From the NCBI GenBank assembly GCA_035759585.1, contig DASTUP010000193.1, positions 1 to 7,295 of the forward strand: DNA of 7,295 nt, in the 5' to 3' direction. Position 1 is the stretch's first letter. Every line of letters begins with the position of its first letter. The notes beneath the pieces are model-generated. The model made no database searches. It had not been told where the DNA came from and saw nothing but the letters and a program-made list of their open reading frames with translations. The DNA comes from CAMLLJ01 sp035759585. GTDB lineage: Bacteria; Gemmatimonadota; Gemmatimonadetes; Gemmatimonadales; GWC2-71-9. A program made the position numbers and the translations under genes. Positions 1-6,509 of the stretch are shown here, piece after piece.

Positions 1-869
1 ATGGAATCGGATCCGATGGCGTGCGCCAGGAGCCATCGACCGAACGGGCCGGGACGGAGCTGGTCCGCGCGGCCCGGCAGGTCGATGTGTTCACGGACCT
101 CGAGGGAGAAGCGCTCGACCACGGCCAGCCGGGAATCGTCCTGTGCGACAAACAGCTGGTGACCCGACGGCGAGAACGCCACGGCGCGCGCGCCCTCTTC
201 CATTTCGATGGAGCGGGTGGGCCGCTGCGCAGCGGGATCGTAGACGACGACGGCCGTATCGGCCGCCACCGCAACGAGGTCGCCCCAGGGCGTCACGGCC
301 ACGGGGCCATCGGCGATCGGCTGGATGAGGGCCGAATCTCTCGCGCCGCTGATCGAGAGCTCGCCCCCGCCGGCAGCCACCGCGATGACGCGGCCACCCA
401 GCGCACCGTAGAGCGTCGGCGGTGCGCCCTCGTATCGTGCGGCAAAGCGCTCGGGAGCGCGCCGTCCGTAGGCGACTACGGCGCCGGCGGTGTCCACGGT
501 ATAGAGAGTCCCGTCGGCGGCCACCGATGCGCTGCGAACGCCGCGCAGCGGGGCGCGCACGCGCCCAGCGGCCAGATCGATCGAAGCAATTCCGCCGCGT
601 GCGTCCCGGGCAAAGACGATCGCCTGCTCGCCGTTCACGCCGATGACACTGTCGATGTCGGGGAGGCGGCCCTCTGGCTTCCAGTCGCTTTCCGTGAGGC
701 CGGGCAGGGCGTACGCGCGGGCGAGCCCGCCTTCCGCGGGGAGGCGAACGAGGCTCGTCGAGGGCGAGCTGGGAGTGGATACGGGGGCCAGGTCCGAGGC
801 ATCCGGCGCGCCGCTGCAAGCCGCGGCAATCGCCAGGCACGCTGCGGGTAGGGCTCGGCGGCGTGTCAC
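1..869 (-). CDS. Secreted beta-propeller protein, probable lipoprotein (3' end cut by window edge)
   Basis: I translated this frame by hand from a GTG at 869 and it stays open for 289 codons to the left edge, so the C-terminus is missing. The N-terminus looks like a secretion signal: Thr-Arg-Arg-Arg, a short Ala/Leu core, then AIAAAC followed by SG. Cys18 is a candidate lipidation site, but the box is imperfect because Ala, not Leu, is at -3. The mature part has propeller-like repeats: strand pairs such as GGIASIDLAAGRV, ADGTLYTVDTAGAVVAYG, DTAVVVYDP and AVAFSPSGHQLFVAQDDSRL, resembling YVTN/WD40-like seven-bladed proteins. No catalytic residues are evident. It probably acts as a binding or scaffold protein at the cell envelope; I do not recognise the family. 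It follows the large outer-membrane peptidase gene after 160 nt and may be transcribed separately. No Shine-Dalgarno precedes the GTG, so the start is the least certain part. The reading frame itself is well supported. Confidence 0.82.
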   Translation of the reverse strand, partial: MTRRRALPAACLAIAAACSGAPDASDLAPVSTPSSPSTSLVRLPAEGGLARAYALPGLTESDWKPEGRLPDIDSVIGVNGEQAIVFARDARGGIASIDLAAGRVRAPLRGVRSASVAADGTLYTVDTAGAVVAYGRRAPERFAARYEGAPPTLYGALGGRVIAVAAGGGELSISGARDSALIQPIADGPVAVTPWGDLVAVAADTAVVVYDPAAQRPTRSIEMEEGARAVAFSPSGHQLFVAQDDSRLAVVERFSLEVREHIDLPGRADQLRPGPFGRWLLAHAIGSDS

Positions 870-875
870 GGGTGC

Positions 876-881
876 AAGATA
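876..881 (-). promoter_or_regulatory. Possible -10 element for a leaderless GTG start
   Basis: On the minus strand TATCTT ends six bases before the GTG at 869, which is where a -10 hexamer would sit if transcription began at the start codon. No matching -35 is visible at 16-18 bp. A TTGACT at 881-886 overlaps this hexamer by one base, so the two cannot form a pair. This is a weak, position-based guess, noted because the gene lacks a ribosome binding site. Confidence 0.15.
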
Positions 882-914
882 GTCAACGGGGGGGAGGTGA
901 CGGTAGGCTGGAGT

Positions 915-1012
915 ACGACAGGACAGCAGGCGGAAGGCGATAGCGAGATGCGAAGCCGGGGTGACCCCCTCATCGACCGCCCTCGAATGGCCTGCCGCCT
1001 GCCGCCTGTCGT
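915..1012. repeat. Imperfect inverted repeat in intergenic gap (REP-like)
   Basis: The left arm (915-941) and right arm (987-1012) are near reverse complements. ACGACAGG at 915-922 pairs with CCTGTCGT at 1005-1012, and GCAGGCGG at 926-933 pairs with CCGCCTGC at 995-1002. The innermost 934-941 and 987-994 match at 6 of 8 positions. The unpaired joints are 3 nt on the left and 2 nt on the right, and the loop is 45 nt. The right arm is itself a 7-bp tandem repeat (CCTGCCG, CCTGCCG, CCTGTCG at 991-1011). It begins about 17 nt beyond the stop of the large peptidase gene. No T tract follows on either strand, so a classical intrinsic terminator is not supported. A REP-like palindrome or 3' mRNA-stabilising stem is more plausible. 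Confidence 0.6.
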
Positions 1013-1029
1013 CTATTCCCTGCGCTCGG

Positions 1030-4000
1030 CTAGAACGTCGGCCCCAGGCTCACCGTCCAGAGCCCTCCCACGCCCGGCCGGTTGATCGGCCGCGAGTAGT
1101 CGAGCCGGATGATGACGAAGCCGAGGAGGTTCGTCCGAAGCGATGCGCCAACGGTATGGAGCGGAACGCGCACGGCGGGGTTGCCCTCATCCCCCGGTTC
1201 CTGCCGCCACCGGAGCGTGCTGTTCTCGTCCCAGGTGAGGCCGACGTCATAGAAGAACGCGCCCTCGATCGGGGGCACGCCCAGGGGAAGGCCCTTGAAG
1301 ATCTGCGGCGTGAGCAGCGGGAAGCGGAGCTCCGCCTTGCCGACGGCGATCTGCGTTCCGACCAGACGATCGAGCTCGACGCACCCGGTGCTCGTGCCTT
1401 CATCGAATTCGTCGAAGCATTCCTCGCGCCGGTACGATCCCGAGGTGTGTCCACGGAGAAGCTCCGTGGTGCCGGCAAAGATCCGGAACTCCTGTGCGTC
1501 CCGCCCGATCCGCCCGAAGTAGAGCAGCTGCGTGGCGAAGACGATCGGCCCCACGATCTGGTCGTACCGGCGGTAATCGCCGGAAAGCTGCGAGAAGCGC
1601 CACGATCCGATGTTCGACGCCGCCTCGAAGCGCCAGCGGCGCCCGAAGAAGGGGCCGGTATAACCGAACAGCGCGTTGTCGTGCACGAGCGCCAGCGCCG
1701 GCTGCAGGTAGTTCGCGCCGCTGCCGTCCACCGTGACGAGCGACGGATCCTCGGTCGGGAAGCCGGTCACCGGATCGTACGGCTCCCGGATCTCGAGCAT
1801 GTCGTCCGAGACGTTCACCGCACGCAGGCTCGCCTCCACACGGCGGAAGCGGTTGAACGGATACGCCGCCTGGGCGAATCCCTGCCGCAGGATGATGCGG
1901 CGGATGTTGGTCACGAAGGTGTTCTCACCCGGGAAGGGCGTGCCGACGCGGATCTCGCTCGGCTCGAGGAAGAAGTACGGGTCCTGGGACAGGCCGGCCG
2001 CCCAGTTGATGCGGCTCGAGAGATTCGCGTATGCGGCCAGGATCTGGGACTCGATGATGTTGCCGTTCACGTAGCCGGAGAACACCATCTGGTGATTGCC
2101 GAGCATGTCGCTCAGCGCCACCGTGCTGCCGCCGAAGAAGCCGCGGCCGAAGGTGTCACGGGTGTAGCCGATCGAGGGGCGTGCCACGTAGTCGGGCGAG
2201 AAGCGCACCCGGTAGGGACGCTCCGTGAACTCCGTCGAATCAGGCAGCGCGAGCGTCGCCGAATCGAGCAGCGCCACGATGGATACCGGGCCCTCGACGC
2301 GGCCGGAATCGGAAGGCGCGAGCTCGCTCGCCGAGCGGAAGCCCTGGCGTGAACGGTACAGTGAGCCGCCGACCCCGACACCCGCCTGTGCCGGCCGTGC
2401 CGAATCCTGCGCCGCTGCCACCGGGCTCGTGCCGGCCGTCGTGCTGGCGAGCGCGGCCACGATCGCGGACGGAAGCGCCTCGTAGGGCGCACGGCGCCGC
2501 GAGCGGGGATCGTCGATCGAGTAGACGTCGTACTTGTTGTTCTCGTAATAGACGAAGGCGATCCGGTCGGCATCCTGCGCCCACGACAGGACGGGCGAGA
2601 GCCCGGTGATGCCCTGCACGCCGGTGTAGAAGTCGGTGAGCTGGTAGATCTGGTTCGACGCCAGCTCGTACAGGAAGATGTTGGCGACGCCGTTCCGGTC
2701 GGACACGAAGGCGAGCGACGCCCCGTCCGGCGACCATTGCGGGCTCACGTTGCGGCCCGACTCCATCTGGTCGAGCACGCGGACCGCGCTCATGTCCAGG
2801 TCGTACGTGGCGATGCGCCAGTTGCCGAACTGGAGCGTTTCGAAGTCGGTGCTCTCGCCACGGTCCGTCGAGAACGCAATCGTCCGGCCGTCCGGAGACC
2901 AGACCGGGTGGAAGTCGGCGTACTTGTCGTTGGTGAGCCGCTGAAGGTTCTGCCCATCCCGCCCGACGACGAAGAGGTCGGAAATGCCGCCCGTGTAGCC
3001 GGTGAAGACGAGACGCGTGCCGTCTGGGCTCCACGACGGCGTCGTGATGCCGTCGACCTCCGGCTTGATCCGCCCGACCTGCCGGTTGCGCTCGACGTCG
3101 ATGATGAGGATCTCGTCCTTCGGGCCGCGCTTGCCGGCCACGGCGACGAACTTGCCGTCCGGCGAGAAGCTGGCCGACGAGTTGATGAAGCGGAACGTCT
3201 CGTAGTTGCTGCTGAAGGTGGACTTGAAGAGGCGGCCTTCCCGCTCGCCGGTCACGCCGTCCGCGAGGTAGAGGTCGACGAAATAGAAGTCGGCTTCGCT
3301 GAAGTACGCGACGAGGCTGCCGTCGGGCGAGAGGGCAGGCGCCAGGTGCAGCGTCCCGTCGCTCTTCTCCTCGGTGAGGAGCGGCGTGGCGACGGCACTC
3401 GCCTTCACGCGGCTGCCGATCTCGGGGAGGTACTTCTTGAGCACGGCATCGCGCCACTGCTCGGAGAGCTGGGCGAAGGTGAGGCCGGTGGTCCGGCGGA
3501 ACGCCGCCTCGAGGCCGCCCACGCGGGAGCCCTGCAGGATCGCGCCGATCGCTTCGTCGCCCCAGCGCTCGCCGATGTACGAGATCAGCGCCTGGCCGAA
3601 GCGGTAGGGGAAGATGCGCGGATCGTTGGTCATCTGGTCGATCGTCGGCAGCTTGCCTTCGAGCGCCGCGTCGCGCAGGATCATCGTCGTCTCGGTGTCG
3701 TACGGACCGCGCGAGAGATACGCCGCCATGCCCTCGACGAACCAGAGCGGCGGATTGACCGCGATGATCGTCGCGAGCCCGCTCCCGGCCTTGCCCCCGG
3801 ACCAGATGTCGTACTGGAACTGGTGCACCATTTCGTGCATCAGCACTTCCTCGTTGTCGGTGTACGACCCGGTCAGCGGGAAGATGTTCCGGTGCTTGAG
3901 GAAGTCGGTGAAGCCGCCGGTGCCCTCGCCGACTTCGCCGGGAGTGGCATTGGTCTGGATGAAGTCGGAATGCGACGCATAGAGAATGATCGGCTTCCGC

Positions 4001-4257
4001 TCGCGGAACTGGTGGTTCAGGACCCGCGAGAGGCGCGCATACGAGCGCTCCGCCATCCGCGCCATGTCCAGCGCCGCGGTCCGCTCGCGCTCGTAGAAAT
4101 AGACGTCGAAGTGCTCGGTGGCGAGCACCTTGAAGTCGAAAGCCTCGTACTGGACCTTGTTCTGGCCGAAGTACTGCGCCGAGAGCGGGGAAGGGATCGT
4201 GGCGGCGGCGAGCGCGGCCAGCGCCAGCAGGGGCCCGCGGGTGGGGCGACCGAACAT
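1030..4257 (-). CDS. Outer-membrane protein: zinc peptidase, TolB-like propeller and Omp85-like barrel
   Basis: The product has 1075 residues. A signal peptide covers about 1-27 (Arg-rich start, Leu/Ala core, cut near PLSA/Q). Residues 40-290 resemble peptidase MA-type gluzincins: HEMVH at 141-145 supplies two zinc histidines and the catalytic Glu142, and Glu175 in WFVEGMAAY is the likely third ligand. Six PD40-type repeats follow (motifs near 309, 364, 409, 453, 508 and 559, mostly SPDG), forming a probable six-bladed TolB-like propeller. A low-complexity Ala/Ser linker spans about 596-680. From about 683 the sequence becomes an alternating beta barrel with Omp85 traits: LRGH at 934-937 in the loop-6 RGF/Y position, ELRFPLL at 976-982, and a terminal Phe. 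Two cysteines, 947 and 959, lie just after the loop-6 motif. I chose the ATG at 4257 because GAGGTG sits 6 nt upstream and the signal peptide starts there; longer in-frame starts would run into rsfS and hide it. Domain calls are confident; the substrate and the side of the membrane on which the peptidase faces are unknown. Confidence 0.94.
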   Translation of the reverse strand: MFGRPTRGPLLALAALAAATIPSPLSAQYFGQNKVQYEAFDFKVLATEHFDVYFYERERTAALDMARMAERSYARLSRVLNHQFRERKPIILYASHSDFIQTNATPGEVGEGTGGFTDFLKHRNIFPLTGSYTDNEEVLMHEMVHQFQYDIWSGGKAGSGLATIIAVNPPLWFVEGMAAYLSRGPYDTETTMILRDAALEGKLPTIDQMTNDPRIFPYRFGQALISYIGERWGDEAIGAILQGSRVGGLEAAFRRTTGLTFAQLSEQWRDAVLKKYLPEIGSRVKASAVATPLLTEEKSDGTLHLAPALSPDGSLVAYFSEADFYFVDLYLADGVTGEREGRLFKSTFSSNYETFRFINSSASFSPDGKFVAVAGKRGPKDEILIIDVERNRQVGRIKPEVDGITTPSWSPDGTRLVFTGYTGGISDLFVVGRDGQNLQRLTNDKYADFHPVWSPDGRTIAFSTDRGESTDFETLQFGNWRIATYDLDMSAVRVLDQMESGRNVSPQWSPDGASLAFVSDRNGVANIFLYELASNQIYQLTDFYTGVQGITGLSPVLSWAQDADRIAFVYYENNKYDVYSIDDPRSRRRAPYEALPSAIVAALASTTAGTSPVAAAQDSARPAQAGVGVGGSLYRSRQGFRSASELAPSDSGRVEGPVSIVALLDSATLALPDSTEFTERPYRVRFSPDYVARPSIGYTRDTFGRGFFGGSTVALSDMLGNHQMVFSGYVNGNIIESQILAAYANLSSRINWAAGLSQDPYFFLEPSEIRVGTPFPGENTFVTNIRRIILRQGFAQAAYPFNRFRRVEASLRAVNVSDDMLEIREPYDPVTGFPTEDPSLVTVDGSGANYLQPALALVHDNALFGYTGPFFGRRWRFEAASNIGSWRFSQLSGDYRRYDQIVGPIVFATQLLYFGRIGRDAQEFRIFAGTTELLRGHTSGSYRREECFDEFDEGTSTGCVELDRLVGTQIAVGKAELRFPLLTPQIFKGLPLGVPPIEGAFFYDVGLTWDENSTLRWRQEPGDEGNPAVRVPLHTVGASLRTNLLGFVIIRLDYSRPINRPGVGGLWTVSLGPTF

Positions 4258-4263
4258 AGAATG

Positions 4264-4269
4264 CACCTC
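4264..4269 (-). promoter_or_regulatory. Ribosome binding site of the peptidase-barrel gene
   Basis: GAGGTG on the minus strand lies 6 nt before the ATG at 4257 and just after the rsfS stop (4271-4273). It fixes the start of the 1075-residue protein, ruling in the signal-peptide Met over upstream in-frame starts. Its position 2 nt past the rsfS stop suits translational coupling. Confidence 0.75.
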
Positions 4270-4270
4270 G

Positions 4271-4627
4271 TCAGGAGGAGCCGGTGAGCAGCTCCGGAGC
4301 ATCGTTCCAGAGCCGCTCGAGCTGGTAGAACGCTCGCGTCTCCGGGTGAAACAGGTGTACCACGAAATCGACGAAATCGAGCAGGACCCACCGCCCCCCG
4401 GCGACTCCCTCCACGTGGTGCGTCCGGAATCCTCGGCGCGCCATCTTTTCCATGACCGACTCCGCGATGCCGCGGACATGGGCGTCCGACGTGCCGGAGG
4501 CGATGACGAAGTAGTCGGTCGCGTCGTTGATTCCGCGGAGGTCGAGCACCACGAGCTGCTGGGCCTTCAGGTCCTCGATCGCGTCGAGCGCGACCCGAAG
4601 CCCCTCCGGCAGCTTCTTTCTCACCAT
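4271..4627 (-). CDS. rsfS: Ribosome silencing factor RsfS
   Basis: RsfS binds ribosomal protein L14 on the 50S subunit and blocks joining of the 30S subunit, lowering translation in poor nutrient conditions; this is established for the family. The 118-residue product matches the family length and hallmarks along its whole span: DATDYFVIASGTSDAHV at 35-51, IAESVMEKM near 54-62, GGRWVLLDFVDFVVHLF at 78-94, and YQLERLWNDA at 101-110. The ATG at 4627 gives the conserved N-terminus, but no Shine-Dalgarno precedes it. A longer in-frame version would add only DNA that codes for the upstream gene. Translation may instead be coupled through the micro-ORF at 4621-4680. In many bacteria rsfS neighbours nadD; here it follows a fatty-acid kinase-like gene and rplI, and precedes an outer-membrane peptidase. 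Confidence 0.97.
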   Translation of the reverse strand: MVRKKLPEGLRVALDAIEDLKAQQLVVLDLRGINDATDYFVIASGTSDAHVRGIAESVMEKMARRGFRTHHVEGVAGGRWVLLDFVDFVVHLFHPETRAFYQLERLWNDAPELLTGSS

Positions 4628-4680
4628 GACGTATAAACCCCGTACAGACGCACCATGACCCCCATGCGGACCCCGTTCAT
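4621..4680 (-). other. Candidate 19-codon coupling micro-ORF
   Basis: An ATG at 4680 overlaps the TGA of the DAK2-DegV gene as ATGA, opens a 19-residue frame (MNGVRMGVMVRLYGVYTSW), and ends in a TGA at 4621-4623 that overlaps the second codon of rsfS. The frame thus covers the whole 49-nt gap and touches both neighbours. It could let terminating ribosomes re-initiate stepwise and reach rsfS, which has no visible Shine-Dalgarno. Chance is a real alternative at this length, and the peptide resembles nothing I know. Confidence 0.35.
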
Positions 4681-6503
4681 GCCGGCGTCCCGCCGGCGGG
4701 CGGATCCTCGACTTGATAGAAAACGCCCCAGGCGCCCGGGCCCACGTGCGTACCCAGGACGGCCGTGGCGAGGGTGACGAAACACTCCCTGGGCTGATAG
4801 GCGGCCACGAGCGCCGTGCGCACCCGCTCCGCGGCTTCCGGAGCATCGGCGTGTGCGATACCGAAGCGGACGGCCTTCGGGCGCGGCGTGAGCCGGCGCT
4901 CGAGCAGCGACAGCACGCGTGGCACGACGTTCTCGCGTCCGCGCACCCGGTCGAGGGGAACGACCCGTCCGGTGGAATCGAGGGAGAGTATCGGCTTCAC
5001 GTCGAGCATGCCGCCGAGCCAGGCCTTGCCACGGCTCACGCGGCCGGATCGAAGGAGGTTGTCGTAGCGGTCCACGGTCAGGAGCATGCCCGACCGTTCC
5101 CGGATCCGCTCGAGCTCCGCCACGATCTCCGCGGCCGGCTTGCCGGCCTCGGCGAGCTCCGCGGCACGAAGCGCAAGAAGGCCCACGCCGAGCGATGCGG
5201 AGCGGCTGTCGACGAGGTGAACGTGATCGAGCTGACTCGCCTTGAGGGCGGCAGCCCCGGATCGATACGTGCCGGAGAGCGCGGAGGAGAGAAGGACGGC
5301 GATGACGTCATGCGCCTCCTGGCGCGCGTCGCGAAAGACGCGGAGGAAATCGGCAGGACTGGGCTGGGAAGTCGTCGGAAGAGCCTTCGCGCCGCGCAGG
5401 CGGCGGTAGAACTCGTCGGGCGTCAGCTGCACCCGGTCGCGGAAGGTCTCGTTCCCCCAGACCACCTGGAGCGGCACCAGCGAGATCCGGTGCCGGTCGA
5501 GGACACTATCGGGGAGGTCGGCCGAACTGTCGGTGACGACGGACACGGGGCGGCGGTCATCGTGCGCGAGTCGCCGATGCTGCGCGCGCATGTCCTCCGC
5601 CTTCGTCGTCTCGACGCGTCCCCACCGCGCCGCAAAGCTGAACACGGCTTCCGGGGTGTCCGTGTGCACGTGGACCTTGAGCACATCGCCCGCGGCGGCC
5701 ACGACGATCGAGCCGCCGAACGCGTGCATGGCGCTGCGCGCGACGTTGGCCGCGGGCAGCGCCTCCCCGCGCACGAGCACTTCGGTGCAGTACTGGTAGT
5801 CGCGCTCTGCCGCGATCTCGGCGAGCGCGGCGGGCGCGTACTCCTCCCCGGCCGGGAGCGACTCGGCGGGGAGGATCGGATCGCCCTCGATGAATCGGAC
5901 GACGCCCTCCAGCATCCGGACGAATCCCATGCCCCCGGCATCCACGACCCCGGCGTCCCGGAGGGCGGCCATGAGGTCCGGCGTGTGCGCGAGCGCCTCC
6001 TCGCCCTCGCGCAGCATGATGCGCATGAACTCGCCGATGTCGTCGGTCTCGAGCGACGCGCGCTCGGCCGCGGCGGCGGCTTCGCGCGCAACGGTGAGGA
6101 TCGTGCCTTCGCGCGGATCATCGAGGGAGTCGTAGAGCTGGTCGGCGCCGCGCCGGAGCGCCGCGGCGGTTTCGCGCGTATTGGCGGTGAGCCGCTCCCC
6201 AATCCCCTCGGAAAAGCCGAGGAGGAAATGCGCGAGCATCATGCCGGAGTTGCCGCGTGCGCCGAGGACCGCGGCACGCGCGGCCGCGCGCGCGGTGGCC
6301 GGAAGCGGCGCGTCGCCGAGCGCCCGGAGGGCGTCGGCGACGGCGCGAAGGGTCAGGCTGAAGTTGGTGCCGGTGTCGCCGTCGGGGACGGGGAAGACAT
6401 TGATCCGGTTGATCTCCTCGCGTCCTGCGGCCACCCAGTCGGACGCCGCGAAGAGCGAGCGCGCGAGGCGCTCGCCGTCGACGTAGGAGATTCCGACGCT
6501 CAC
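4677..6503 (-). CDS. DAK2-DegV fusion, probable fatty acid kinase (FakA-FakB type)
   Basis: In Firmicutes, FakB presents a bound fatty acid and FakA phosphorylates it to acyl-phosphate for phospholipid synthesis through PlsX/PlsY. This 608-residue protein appears to carry both roles. Residues 1-200 are a DAK2 kinase domain, with NVFPVPDGDTGTN at 35-47 (Asp41 and Asp43 as Mg-ATP ligands), GARGNSG at 81-87 and DAGGMG at 188-193. Residues 230-310 match the FakA middle domain: YCTE with Cys239, and HVHT with His278 and His280, the probable zinc site. Residues 320-598 are a DegV/FakB fold, with SSADLP at 326-331, TTSQPSP at 377-383, SSALSGTYRSG at 406-416 and VDSRSASLG at 431-439. The GTG start at 6503 lies 6 nt after the rplI stop and has only a weak Shine-Dalgarno, so coupling to rplI is likely. 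The domain calls are strong; fatty-acid kinase activity is inferred. No PlsX or PlsY gene is in view. Confidence 0.93.
   Translation of the reverse strand: MSVGISYVDGERLARSLFAASDWVAAGREEINRINVFPVPDGDTGTNFSLTLRAVADALRALGDAPLPATARAAARAAVLGARGNSGMMLAHFLLGFSEGIGERLTANTRETAAALRRGADQLYDSLDDPREGTILTVAREAAAAAERASLETDDIGEFMRIMLREGEEALAHTPDLMAALRDAGVVDAGGMGFVRMLEGVVRFIEGDPILPAESLPAGEEYAPAALAEIAAERDYQYCTEVLVRGEALPAANVARSAMHAFGGSIVVAAAGDVLKVHVHTDTPEAVFSFAARWGRVETTKAEDMRAQHRRLAHDDRRPVSVVTDSSADLPDSVLDRHRISLVPLQVVWGNETFRDRVQLTPDEFYRRLRGAKALPTTSQPSPADFLRVFRDARQEAHDVIAVLLSSALSGTYRSGAAALKASQLDHVHLVDSRSASLGVGLLALRAAELAEAGKPAAEIVAELERIRERSGMLLTVDRYDNLLRSGRVSRGKAWLGGMLDVKPILSLDSTGRVVPLDRVRGRENVVPRVLSLLERRLTPRPKAVRFGIAHADAPEAAERVRTALVAAYQPRECFVTLATAVLGTHVGPGAWGVFYQVEDPPAGGTPA
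4681..4697 (-). other. Short GC hairpin at the 3' end of the DAK2-DegV gene
   Basis: On the minus strand GCCGGC (4692-4697), a 5-nt loop GGGAC, and GCCGGC (4681-4686) can form a six-pair stem directly before the ATGA junction. No T tract follows, so it is not an intrinsic terminator. It lies inside coding sequence and may simply reflect GC-rich Pro/Ala/Gly codons. Confidence 0.25.
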
Positions 6504-6509
6504 CGCCGC

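Noticed and set aside
21..851. 276-codon plus-strand frame and a 249-codon minus-strand frame (91-840) in the same stretch
   Set aside because: Both give Arg/Gly/Ala-rich products without pattern. The remaining minus-strand frame from 869 gives a signal sequence and propeller repeats, so it is the real gene.
957..967. Small GGGG-TGA-CCCC palindrome within the loop of the intergenic inverted repeat, as a terminator
   Set aside because: Four pairs around a three-base loop and no T tract on either strand.
961..2352. 463-codon plus-strand open frame
   Set aside because: Antisense to the barrel region, which has clear beta-barrel periodicity and Omp85-like motifs; the plus-strand product is a charged, repetitive shadow.
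4266..4278. Four-pair stem (CCTC/GAGG) that could hide the Shine-Dalgarno of the peptidase-barrel gene until rsfS is translated
   Set aside because: Four pairs around a 5-nt loop are too few to claim a regulatory structure; chance in GC-rich sequence is likely.
2737..4287. 516-codon plus-strand open frame
   Set aside because: Antisense to the peptidase and propeller domains of the large gene; low-complexity charged product and no domain seen.
4258..4479. 74-residue N-terminal extension of the peptidase-barrel protein
   Set aside because: It would overlap rsfS, is Arg/Ser-rich without pattern, and would bury the signal peptide. The ATG at 4257 has a good Shine-Dalgarno.
4627..4640. TTTATAC on the minus strand before rsfS as a -10 promoter element
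   Set aside because: It lies too close to the ATG for a normal or a leaderless promoter, and no -35 is visible upstream.
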